The notes under the pieces are model-generated. The model was not told the origin of the DNA. It saw only the letters and a list, made by a program, of their open reading frames with translations, and searched no databases. From NCBI GenBank assembly GCA_021781855.1, contig JAJXWC010000071.1, forward strand, positions 1-10,563: a DNA stretch of 10,563 nucleotides. The letters run 5' to 3'. Position 1 is the stretch's first letter. Every line of letters starts with the position of its first letter. Position numbers and translations under genes: made by a program. Positions 1-6,089 of the stretch are shown one piece after another. The DNA is from Bacillota bacterium (GTDB lineage Bacteria > Bacillota > Bacilli > Lactobacillales > Streptococcaceae).

Positions 1-2
1 AC

Positions 3-233
3 CTAAAATCCGATATCATCTATATCGGACAAGAGCTTATTGTCAGTCAAAATGAAGCGGGAACTCCTTCAGCTCCATCTCCTACACCAGCACAAACTTC
101 ACACAAAGTCATTGCTGGAGACACACTTTGGGGACTTTCACAACTTTCAGGTTCCTCTATTGAGCAAATTAAAAACTGGAATGGACTGACAAATGATACC
201 ATTTATATTGGACAAACTTTAAGAATCAAGTAA
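3..233 (+). CDS. acmA: AcmA-like peptidoglycan hydrolase, C-terminal LysM tail (5'-truncated by window edge)
   Basis: Only the last 76 codons are present, in the frame starting at base 3 and ending at TAA 231-233. The translation holds the end of one LysM repeat (SDIIYIGQELIVS), a Ser/Thr/Pro/Ala-rich linker, and one complete LysM repeat (HKVIAGDTLWGLSQ ... DTIYIGQTLRIK) that stops right after the repeat. Lactococcal N-acetylglucosaminidase AcmA ends in the same way, with three LysM repeats joined by Ser/Thr-rich linkers and a final IGQ-LRIK. AcmA is secreted, binds peptidoglycan through LysM and separates daughter cells. The catalytic domain lies outside the window, so another LysM hydrolase cannot be excluded. 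The gene converges on the minus-strand cluster that follows, and the two share a terminator hairpin. Confidence 0.78.
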   Translation, partial: LKSDIIYIGQELIVSQNEAGTPSAPSPTPAQTSHKVIAGDTLWGLSQLSGSSIEQIKNWNGLTNDTIYIGQTLRIK

Positions 234-264
234 AAATCAAGCTCTTCTTGAGCTTGATTTTTTT
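232..264. terminator. Bidirectional Rho-independent terminator between acmA and the 159-aa gene
   Basis: Arms AATCAAGCTC (235-244) and GAGCTTGATT (250-259) surround a 5-nt loop and are followed by seven T (258-264), which serves acmA on the plus strand. The A-run at 232-236 extends the stem and gives a T-run on the minus strand, so the same hairpin can end the minus-strand transcript coming from 303. Confidence 0.88.
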
Positions 265-274
265 CATTTGTGAT

Positions 275-307
275 GCTAAATTTCGTGGATTTTAGAGGTT
301 CTTTAAT
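275..307. repeat. Possible half copy of the 6727-6797 inverted-repeat element
   Basis: GCTAAATT (275-282) and TTTAGAGGT (291-299) followed by TCTTTAAT match GCTAAATT (6766-6773) and TTTAGAGGT (6781-6789) followed by ACCCTTAAT in the other element. The spacing is almost the same (16 against 15 nt between block starts). Both copies cover the last codons of a minus-strand gene; here the stop codon 303-305 lies inside it. No matching left arm is visible, so it would be a partial copy, or a chance match in AT-rich sequence. Confidence 0.4.
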
Positions 308-782
308 CTTTGCTTGATTTTCCAAACAATTTTCCTCTCTGATTTCGCACCTGTTCGTCTTTTAGTTCCAAATTTATTGTCTTTAATGCACCGTTTTCGT
401 CTAACAACTGTTTTGTCAGTGCTTGCTGCTGACTTAATAGCTGATGCAACTCAAAAATCTGCTTATCTTTTTCGGTAAGTTGCTGTTGTAGTTGTTTTAA
501 TTCGGTTCCCAAATCTAGCATTCCTTCGTGAGCAATACTGAAATTTGTCTCAAGCAATGTTTGAAGACTTTGCTTAATCTCATCAACTGAATTTCCTGAA
601 ATATTGTTTGAAAGGTCAGTAATCATTTCATCAAGCTCTAAAGTTAAATTAGCTTTCAAATGGTAAGGCACTTGACTGAACATTTTGTTAAACTGGCTGT
701 ATTCGAAGTCAATACGAGGTGGTAACATTCTTTTTATCTTACGTTGCGCGCGCTCATATTCGCGCATGCTCTCCATATCCAT
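303..782 (-). CDS. Hypothetical coiled-coil protein, 159 aa, coupled to the LysM lipase gene
   Basis: I do not recognise a family. The protein has no signal peptide or membrane segment. Residues 1-20 are rich in charged residues (REYERAQRKIKR), residues 40-85 look helical and acidic, and residues about 90-143 form a likely coiled coil rich in Gln, Leu, Lys and Glu (ELKQLQQQLTEKDKQI). The tail is basic (NQRGKLFGKSSKD). The start at 782 follows AAGGAG with a short spacer; a second Met two codons later would give a longer spacer. That ribosome site overlaps the stop codon of the upstream lipase gene (8-nt gap), so the two are almost certainly translated from one mRNA. A small helical protein coupled to a putative type VII effector could be a secretion partner or chaperone; this is inferred from context only. 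Confidence 0.8.
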   Translation of the reverse strand: MDMESMREYERAQRKIKRMLPPRIDFEYSQFNKMFSQVPYHLKANLTLELDEMITDLSNNISGNSVDEIKQSLQTLLETNFSIAHEGMLDLGTELKQLQQQLTEKDKQIFELHQLLSQQQALTKQLLDENGALKTINLELKDEQVRNQRGKLFGKSSKD

Positions 783-790
783 ATTTCTCC

Positions 791-2173
791 TTAATTAAAA
801 TGTTGAATCAGTTGGTGGTCTTGCTCCAAAGCATCCGCAACAAATTGTTCCATTTTTTCAGCAGTTGCCAATTCATTTTCATAAACTGTTTTCACTTGAT
901 TGAGCAGATTTTCAAAACGACTGGCATCGTATTTCTTATAAGCTGCTGTTTCCAAATAAATACGGCGCACTTCTGCCATACTCATGATATCTCCGACTTC
1001 ATCTTTGCAGATTAAAATCAAATTTTCTTCATTTTGTTTGGCTTCATCGCGTAATTTTGTAATTTCTGCTACACCTTCGGTGTACCAAGCTTCAGCTTTA
1101 TCCCGCAAAGCTCGCGCCATGTAAAGCACTAATTCTATTTCGAGCGCACTTCTTTTTATTGGCGAAATAACCGCTGAACCATTACCCACAATCAGGCTTT
1201 GCCCGATATAAATTATATCACTATCTAAATGATTCCAATCCGAAATCAAGTCAACAGAAACATGATATTGCACAGCTAAGTCTGAAAGGGTATCCCCCGC
1301 AGTCACCTGATGAACAATTTGGGGGGCTTTGTTTCCCTCTTCTTTTGCGAGCTGCTGTTTCAAATCTTTGATTTTCGGCGCAACGAATTTGCGATAATCC
1401 TCGCGTGCTTCGACACCATTGGAAAGACTAGCAACTGGACTTCCATCTTTCTTTAGCAAATCACCTGCTTCATTAAAGTGGTAGGATATTAAAAAATGAC
1501 CTGAAAAAGGCAAATCATTGCCGAAATCCCCAACCATAACTGAAGTTCCATAGTTTTTCGTGTGTGTTAAGGCACTTATTTGGTCGTCAAAATGCATATA
1601 ATTAATAACCAAATTGCGTCCTTCTCCGTTAATCCAGACTTTTTCTTCTTCTGTTAACTGACCTCCAACACCAACTGACGAAAAGGTGACTGCTGGAATT
1701 TTATTTTCAGCCGCAACTTTTTGCGCCAGAGCTCCACCAAACGAATGTCCTGTGACACTTGCGATATTGATTTCTCCATAACTTTTGGCGACTGCTTTGT
1801 AAAATTTTCTGGCAGATTCAAATTGGGCTGCTTTAGGGTCAGTTGGCTGTTCTGCTTTTGCAATAACATTTTGCAAATCGGCTGTGATTTCTTGCTCATT
1901 TTCCTTATTTGTACCCGCAAAAGCAATGATAATTTTGGTTTTATCGGGCATACTATTCACAATCGGAGCAACTGCCATTGCTTGAAAACCATCAATTTCC
2001 CGATTTTCAAATTCATTATTGTCTGTTTTTAAGACTTTATAGCGCTGACCTGTTTGATTGTGGTTTTCATATATTATTCCGCCTGCTTGAACAAATCTTG
2101 ACTTTTCTCCCTTGGCTTTATTTACTTCGTAAACCCAATCGTCTATTGCCGCATATTGTTTAGGTGTTGTCAT
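791..2173 (-). CDS. Class-3 lipase-like protein with LysM and C-terminal helical domain (candidate TslA-like type VII effector)
   Basis: 460 aa in three parts. Residues about 1-240 are an alpha/beta-hydrolase of the lipase class-3 type: AFAGT (84-88) fits the oxyanion-loop strand, GHSFGG (142-147) puts the nucleophile at Ser144, and Asp196/197 and His226 or His232 are candidates for the rest of the triad. Residues 287-329 are one LysM repeat (HQVTAGDTLSDLA ... DIIYIGQSLIV). Residues about 340-460 are almost wholly helical and charged. There is no signal peptide, lipobox or membrane segment, although LysM normally acts outside the cell. Lipase first and helical domain last is the arrangement of the type VII substrate TslA of Staphylococcus aureus, a phospholipase whose C-terminal helices carry the secretion signal. 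A YxxxD motif (Tyr412, Asp416) lies in the helical part but is too short to prove anything. GGGAG precedes ATG 2173. Hydrolase fold likely; substrate and export route inferred. Confidence 0.8.
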   Translation of the reverse strand: MTTPKQYAAIDDWVYEVNKAKGEKSRFVQAGGIIYENHNQTGQRYKVLKTDNNEFENREIDGFQAMAVAPIVNSMPDKTKIIIAFAGTNKENEQEITADLQNVIAKAEQPTDPKAAQFESARKFYKAVAKSYGEINIASVTGHSFGGALAQKVAAENKIPAVTFSSVGVGGQLTEEEKVWINGEGRNLVINYMHFDDQISALTHTKNYGTSVMVGDFGNDLPFSGHFLISYHFNEAGDLLKKDGSPVASLSNGVEAREDYRKFVAPKIKDLKQQLAKEEGNKAPQIVHQVTAGDTLSDLAVQYHVSVDLISDWNHLDSDIIYIGQSLIVGNGSAVISPIKRSALEIELVLYMARALRDKAEAWYTEGVAEITKLRDEAKQNEENLILICKDEVGDIMSMAEVRRIYLETAAYKKYDASRFENLLNQVKTVYENELATAEKMEQFVADALEQDHQLIQHFN

Positions 2174-2192
2174 TTTTTCTCCCTTTTACAGC

Positions 2193-2213
2193 TCAACAAG
2201 CACTTGACAACAA
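2193..2213 (-). repeat. Leader repeat copy A, upstream of the lipase gene
   Basis: Plus-strand sequence TCAACAAG, then three variable bases (CAC), then TTGACAACAA. It matches 18 of 21 positions with 5412-5432, the only differences being the three central bases. It starts 20 nt upstream of the lipase ATG. In the minus-strand mRNA it forms the 3' arm of a possible 8-bp stem (GUACUUGA with UCAAGUGC), followed by CUUGUUGA just before the ribosome site. Confidence 0.55.
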
Positions 2214-2263
2214 TAAATTGCCCTTCAAGTACTCGTACAGCCTTTTACTCAATCTGGCTAAGT

Positions 2264-2566
2264 TTACAAAATTTCCATACTTCCATCACTATAAACAACT
2301 TTTACAATTTGTGTCTCTGATATTTCCTGATTAGCAATATGAATTTTACGTTCAGGAAAAGTTTCATCTGTGTAACCAATTCCATCTGTCGCTGCGCCGA
2401 CACCATGCCATTCATCAGCTATTTTTATGTCAGCACCGATATACCAATTTCCCGCACCGTTAGTATGACCGCCCGACTTTGAAAAATAAATTTCTTCCAC
2501 ATCTGGAAATAATTTTTTCATTGAAAGTGCGCTTTGCTTTTGCTTCATCACATCTTGACTGACCAT
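2264..2566 (-). CDS. Hypothetical protein, 100 aa, first gene of the lipase cluster
   Basis: No family recognised. A short N-terminal helix (residues 1-20, SQDVMKQKQSALSMKKLFP) leads into what looks like a small beta-rich domain with many Gly and aromatic residues (SGGHTNGAGNWYIGADIKI, HGVGAATDGIGY), ending in VVYSDGSMEIL. There is no signal peptide, lipobox or membrane segment, and no in-frame Met upstream before a stop. ATG 2566 follows AGGGG with a 5-nt spacer. A 90-nt gap separates it from the lipase gene on the same strand, and no terminator is evident between them. By position it could be an immunity or accessory protein for the lipase. A cytoplasmic protein would be an odd immunity factor against an exported phospholipase, because the known TslA inhibitor TilA is a lipoprotein. 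Function therefore open. Confidence 0.75.
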   Translation of the reverse strand: MVSQDVMKQKQSALSMKKLFPDVEEIYFSKSGGHTNGAGNWYIGADIKIADEWHGVGAATDGIGYTDETFPERKIHIANQEISETQIVKVVYSDGSMEIL

Positions 2567-2589
2567 GTTTTCCCCTATGTTTAATATCT

Positions 2590-2618
2590 ATATAAAATAT
2601 TTTACACTATTATTGCAA
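2590..2618 (-). promoter_or_regulatory. Putative promoter of the lipase cluster
   Basis: On the minus strand TTGCAA (2618-2613) stands 17 nt from TTATAT (2595-2590), or 18 nt from TATATA, in very AT-rich sequence 25-50 nt before ATG 2566. TGTAAAAT (2606-2599) is an alternative -10. A promoter is needed here because a terminator lies just upstream at 2659-2682; the exact boxes are uncertain. Confidence 0.45.
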
Positions 2619-2654
2619 AAAGATAAAGTCTTACTACGTTATTTTCTAATGGTC

Positions 2655-2845
2655 CGACAAAAAAACTCATCAAAATGATGAGCTTTTAGTTTATTTCAGT
2701 AGGTTGTCCTATCGTTATTCGTCCCCAATTTATTAGTGGAGATTCTTTCTCCTCTACTGACGTTAGGCATCAAAGCTATCTGGTCACGCTCTATTAAAAC
2801 CTTTCGTCTTTCGTAGCACGAAATGTGTAGATAATAGGCACTTGC
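2655..2845 (-). ncRNA. Candidate structured RNA (small RNA or long parC 3' UTR)
   Basis: This gene-free stretch downstream of parC has no credible ORF but strong pairing potential on the minus strand. AGAUUGUCU (2843-2835) can close on GGACAACCU (2709-2701), with one A-C mismatch and one U-G pair. Inside lie CUAUUA/UAAUAG, the hairpin UUUCGU-GCU-ACGAAA (2823-2809) and AGU(AGA)GGAGA/UCUCC-ACU (2758-2733). A Rho-independent terminator follows at 2682-2659. A hairpin CUUAGCA-CGCAC-UGCUGAG (about 2900-2882) sits between this and parC. A separate promoter is uncertain; TTGTCT, 18 nt, TATTAT within the region is possible. The size of about 190 nt would suit a 6S-like RNA, but I could not recognise a 6S signature. 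It may equally be parC 3' UTR. Confidence 0.45.
2659..2687 (-). terminator. Rho-independent terminator after the parC/ncRNA region
   Basis: Minus strand: stem CTCATC/GATGAG (2682-2677 with 2671-2666, extended by one T-A pair) with a small loop, followed by seven T (2665-2659). It lies about 235 nt past the parC stop, so it ends either a long parC 3' UTR or an independent small RNA. It insulates the lipase cluster from parC. Confidence 0.82.
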
Positions 2846-2919
2846 TAAGTTAAAGACAATCTGATAGTTTTCAAATTTATCTCAGCAGTGCGTGCTAAGC
2901 TTTGAATTTAGTATCCACT

Positions 2920-5388
2920 TCATTTTATCTTTGCACCAATAATTTGTGTGAGCGTTTCGGCGATTGGATGCCCATTACTTGTACGTTCAGAAATTGACAA
3001 GTCCGTCAGATTAACCTCATAAGTCTCGCTATCTGTGAAAATCTGCAAGACTTGTTGTTCATTTTCAGTAGAAATTTCTGCCGGCTGGCTGAATAAATCC
3101 AGCTCATCTGATAACTTCGTCAAATCGGCGTCTGATTGGACAGGTCCAGCGGCAAAGACCGTGTGCGGGTTCGTCTTGAGCGGACGCAAAACTTGCAAAC
3201 CACGATTTGCCCGCGAAGTAGCAGGGATATCATCCGATTTGACCCGCTTGATGAAGCCGCGCTGAGTCAAAAGATACCAGCTCGAACTGCTCAGGAAAAA
3301 TGCCGCTTTGATAAGGTCATTATCTTTCAAATTCATCGCTTTCACACCAGCCGCTTTTGCCCCAATAACGGGTACATCATCAAGGTTGAAGCGCAAGGCA
3401 TAACCATTTTCCGAAATCAGCAATAAATCAGCAAATTCTACAGGCGCAATCAAAACGACCGCATCATTTTCGTCTTTTAACTTAGCATAAGCGGTTGATT
3501 TGCTACGGTAAGTGCGCCAAGGGCTAAAATTCGCACGTTCAATCTGCTTAATCTGACCTTTTTTAGTCACCACAAGCAGATTTTGCCCAGAAAATTCGTC
3601 CACAATTTGCGCAAAGATAATGGCTTCTGACGAAGCAAAATTCGTCAAACTCTGCGACAAATGCTCACCGATATCCTTCCAGCGCAAATCTGCCAGCTCA
3701 TGAATCGGACGGTAAATCACATTGCCCAAGTCAGTAAACATCAGCAAGTGCTGGGTTGTTTTTGCATTTGACCAGAAAAGCAACTCATCATCATCACGCT
3801 TGCCAATTTCGCTCAATTCAGAGCTAGCAAAGCTCCGTGGCGAAGTCCGTTTGATATAGCCTGCACGCGTCACGGAAACGACGGTTTCTTCTTCAACAAT
3901 CAGTTCATGCGCTTCAATTTCGATGGTTTCGACTGCGTCCTGAAGTTCTGAGCGACGAGCGCGGCCAAATTTTTTCTTGACCTCACGGAGTTCGCGTTTC
4001 ATCAGATTGAACAGCGTTTTCTCGTCATTGATGACGGCTTTCAGCTCCAAAATTTTCTGTTGCAATTCCGCTTGCTCGTTTTGTAGCGTGACAATATCAG
4101 TATTTGTCAGGCGATAGAGCTGCAAGGTCACAATCGCTTCGGCTTGCTCCTCGGTAAAATCATAAGAAATCTTCAGATTTTCCTTAGCATCAGCTTTATT
4201 TTCCGAGGCACGAATGGTTGCCACCACCTCGTCCAAGATAGACACCATGCGAATCAAGCCTTCCACAAGATGCAACCGCTTTTCTGCTTTACTCAAATCA
4301 AACTGACTTCGCTTGACAATCACATCCTCGCGGTGCTTGATATAAGCACGCAAAATGGGCAAGACCCCCACCTGACGCGGGGTCATGTTGTCAATCGCCA
4401 CCATATTAAAGTTATAATTGACTTGCAAATCGGTATTTTTGTAAAGATAATTTAGCACGAGCTGGCTATCCGCTTCTTTTTTCAGCTCAATAGCAATCCG
4501 TAAGCCTTCACGGTCGGATTCGTCACGGACTTCTGCGATGCCAGGCACTTTCGCATTCACGCGCACATCGTCAATCCGCTTGACCAGTACGGCTTTATTG
4601 AGCTCATAGGGAATTTCACTGACGACAAGCTGTTCACGTCCACCTTTTAGCGGCTCAACTTCAACTTTTGAGCGGACCACAATCCGTCCTTTTCCCGTTT
4701 CGTAGGCTTTTTTGATTTCGTCGCGCCCTTGGATAATCGCCCCAGTCGGAAAATCGGGCCCGGGCAAAAATTCCATCATTTTTACTACATCAGCATCCGC
4801 ATGGTCAATCATGTAAATCGTCGCATCAATCACTTCGTTCAGATTGTGCGGCGGAATATCGGTCGCATAGCCCGCTGAAATGCCTGTTGAGCCGTTGACC
4901 AAAAGATTGGGGAAACTAGCAGGCAAAACAGTCGGCTCTTTTTCCGTATCATCAAAATTCCATGCAGTCGAAACCGTATTTTTCTCAATGTCTTGCAGCA
5001 GAAAGCCCGAAATCTCGCTCAAGCGCGCCTCCGTATAACGCATGGCAGCAGGTGGGTCACCGTCCATTGAGCCATTATTACCGTGCATTTCAATCAGCGG
5101 TTCTTGCATTTTCCAATCTTGCGACAAGCGAATCATCGCATCATAAATCGAGCTGTCACCATGCGGGTGAAAATTACCCATGACATTTCCGACCGACTTC
5201 GCCGACTTGCGATAAGCCTTATCAAAAGTATTGCCGTCCTTGTTCATCGAATACAAGATACGCCGTTGCACGGGCTTGAGTCCGTCACGGATATCCGGCA
5301 GTGCTCTCTCCTGAATAATGTACTTTGAATAGCGGCCAAAACGGTCGCCCATGATGTCTTCTAAAGGAAGTTCTTGAATGTTTGACAT
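2920..5388 (-). CDS. parC: DNA topoisomerase IV subunit A (ParC)
   Basis: 822 aa. With ParE, topoisomerase IV decatenates replicated chromosomes and relaxes supercoils using ATP; ParC is the breakage-reunion subunit. Visible features: DGLKPVQRRILYSM (35-48); the quinolone-resistance region HPHGDSSIYDAM (74-85), with Ser79 and Asp83 in their usual susceptible state; active-site Tyr118 in AAMRYTEARLS; a long coiled-coil/tower region; and C-terminal beta-pinwheel blades from about residue 500 (AGYIKR, KGQIKQI, NGYALRF, RGFIKRV). The streptococcal-type numbering of Ser79 and Asp83 separates it from GyrA. A longer reading frame begins at 5436, but ATG 5388 follows AAAGGA with a proper spacer and gives the usual MSNIQELPLEDIMGDRFGRY start. 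parE is not adjacent: a terminator and an unrelated operon lie upstream, so parC is transcribed alone. Confidence 0.97.
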   Translation of the reverse strand: MSNIQELPLEDIMGDRFGRYSKYIIQERALPDIRDGLKPVQRRILYSMNKDGNTFDKAYRKSAKSVGNVMGNFHPHGDSSIYDAMIRLSQDWKMQEPLIEMHGNNGSMDGDPPAAMRYTEARLSEISGFLLQDIEKNTVSTAWNFDDTEKEPTVLPASFPNLLVNGSTGISAGYATDIPPHNLNEVIDATIYMIDHADADVVKMMEFLPGPDFPTGAIIQGRDEIKKAYETGKGRIVVRSKVEVEPLKGGREQLVVSEIPYELNKAVLVKRIDDVRVNAKVPGIAEVRDESDREGLRIAIELKKEADSQLVLNYLYKNTDLQVNYNFNMVAIDNMTPRQVGVLPILRAYIKHREDVIVKRSQFDLSKAEKRLHLVEGLIRMVSILDEVVATIRASENKADAKENLKISYDFTEEQAEAIVTLQLYRLTNTDIVTLQNEQAELQQKILELKAVINDEKTLFNLMKRELREVKKKFGRARRSELQDAVETIEIEAHELIVEEETVVSVTRAGYIKRTSPRSFASSELSEIGKRDDDELLFWSNAKTTQHLLMFTDLGNVIYRPIHELADLRWKDIGEHLSQSLTNFASSEAIIFAQIVDEFSGQNLLVVTKKGQIKQIERANFSPWRTYRSKSTAYAKLKDENDAVVLIAPVEFADLLLISENGYALRFNLDDVPVIGAKAAGVKAMNLKDNDLIKAAFFLSSSSWYLLTQRGFIKRVKSDDIPATSRANRGLQVLRPLKTNPHTVFAAGPVQSDADLTKLSDELDLFSQPAEISTENEQQVLQIFTDSETYEVNLTDLSISERTSNGHPIAETLTQIIGAKIK

Positions 5389-5411
5389 AATTTCCTTTTC
5401 TCTTCTAAGGT

Positions 5412-5432
5412 TCAACAAGTGGTTGACAACAA
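5412..5432 (-). repeat. Leader repeat copy B, upstream of parC
   Basis: Plus-strand TCAACAAG, then TGG, then TTGACAACAA, matching copy A (2193-2213) at 18 of 21 positions. It starts 24 nt upstream of the parC ATG. In the mRNA it is part of the 3' arm of a fold in which AGGUU and AAGU pair with AACCU and ACUU around a 4x4 internal loop; an inner hairpin ACAAGC-CUU-GCUUGU sits at the top. Confidence 0.55.
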
Positions 5433-5506
5433 GCAAGGCTTGTCTTACAACAACTTGAATAACCTGTAAATCTCAACTTGACGTCTCCGCCAAAATCACT
5501 TTTTCT

Positions 5507-5515
5507 ATTTTATCA
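5507..5515 (-). promoter_or_regulatory. Putative extended -10 promoter of parC
   Basis: Minus strand TGATAAAAT (5515-5507) fits the extended -10 form TGnTAnAAT. There is no good -35; the T-tract of the upstream terminator (5535-5529) occupies that place. A start near 5500 would give a leader of about 110 nt containing the repeat at 5412-5432. Confidence 0.55.
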
Positions 5516-5528
5516 TATTTTCCAGATG

Positions 5529-5557
5529 AAAAAAACCACGGGCAAATTCTACCCGCG
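5529..5557 (-). terminator. Terminator of the glycosylase-VOC operon
   Basis: Minus strand CGCGGG (5557-5552) pairs with CCCGTG (5542-5537, one G-U), with a 9-nt loop, followed by G and seven T (5535-5529). It lies 22 nt past the stop of VOC gene 1 and directly before the parC promoter. Confidence 0.85.
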
Positions 5558-5578
5558 ATTGCTTCATCAACTTTCAAC

Positions 5579-6088
5579 TCAAATCTGCGTAATTAATTGC
5601 TCCACGACTTCTATAGGGTCGCCGAAACGTTCCGCAATTTGCTCAATCGTCATGCCTTCATTCAGAAAACGCTTTGCCACCATCAGGATGCTTTCGGCAA
5701 CTTCGATGATGTGTCCATCATTGTCATAAAAACGCACCGTCCACGCTCCATAAGCGGATTCTATCGGTTCGTGAATGAACTCAATGCTTTTGTTTTCGCG
5801 GATTTTTTTGACAAATTCGTCCAAAGCATCAACTTCAAAATAGAGCTGAAAAGTATTGGGACGTCGCTTTACCTTGAATGTCACACCTGTTAGCAGCCCC
5901 GTATCCTCACCCGCAAGCCATCTTGCATAGGCATTCTCAGACGCAAGACTAATTCCACTTTCAAAAGACACCATCTGTCCTTCGTAAACGAACTCTGGCA
6001 CTTGTCCAAGCACTTCCTCATAAAAAGCTTGGGCGCACTCAAGGTCAACTACTGTGAGTAAAATGCCTTGATAACTTACTTTTGCCAT
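5579..6088 (-). CDS. VOC (glyoxalase/bleomycin-resistance fold) protein 1 with HTH-like tail
   Basis: 169 aa. Residues 1-133 form two beta-alpha-beta-beta-beta modules of the vicinal oxygen chelate fold: VSYQGILLTVVDLECAQAFYEEVLG at the start and AWTVRFYDNDGHIIEVAES (115-133) at the end, where Glu129 is in the position of the last metal ligand of the family. Residues 134-169 (AKRFLNEGMTIEQIAERFG ... VEQLI) form two or three short helices resembling a helix-turn-helix, which most VOC enzymes lack. VOC gene 2 (6747-7253) is a clear paralog with the same tail. Family members include glyoxalases, dioxygenases and drug-binding proteins; the substrate here cannot be told. GGAGGGG precedes ATG 6088, and the gap to the MmcQ/YjbR gene is one base, so they are cotranscribed. 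It is the last gene of the operon. Confidence 0.88.
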   Translation of the reverse strand: MAKVSYQGILLTVVDLECAQAFYEEVLGQVPEFVYEGQMVSFESGISLASENAYARWLAGEDTGLLTGVTFKVKRRPNTFQLYFEVDALDEFVKKIRENKSIEFIHEPIESAYGAWTVRFYDNDGHIIEVAESILMVAKRFLNEGMTIEQIAERFGDPIEVVEQLITQI

Positions 6089-6089
6089 C

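Noticed and set aside
719..2163. Plus-strand frames opposite the lipase cluster, some rich in Phe, Leu and Cys
   Set aside because: They mirror the lipase coding sequence; the hydrophobic look comes from reading charged helical codons on the other strand.
2204..2209. TTGACA on the plus strand (also at 5423-5428) as -35 boxes of antisense promoters
   Set aside because: No -10-like hexamer stands 16-18 nt further on the plus strand in either place; both belong to the leader repeat.
3035..5328. Several plus-strand reading frames of 73-103 codons opposite parC
   Set aside because: They lie wholly antisense to a well-conserved gene, have no credible ribosome sites, and their translations show no protein-like pattern.
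5389..5436. Longer parC start at 5436 (extra 16 residues)
   Set aside because: No ribosome site at that ATG, the extra residues come from the leader fold, and ATG 5388 has AAAGGA and the family's normal N-terminus.
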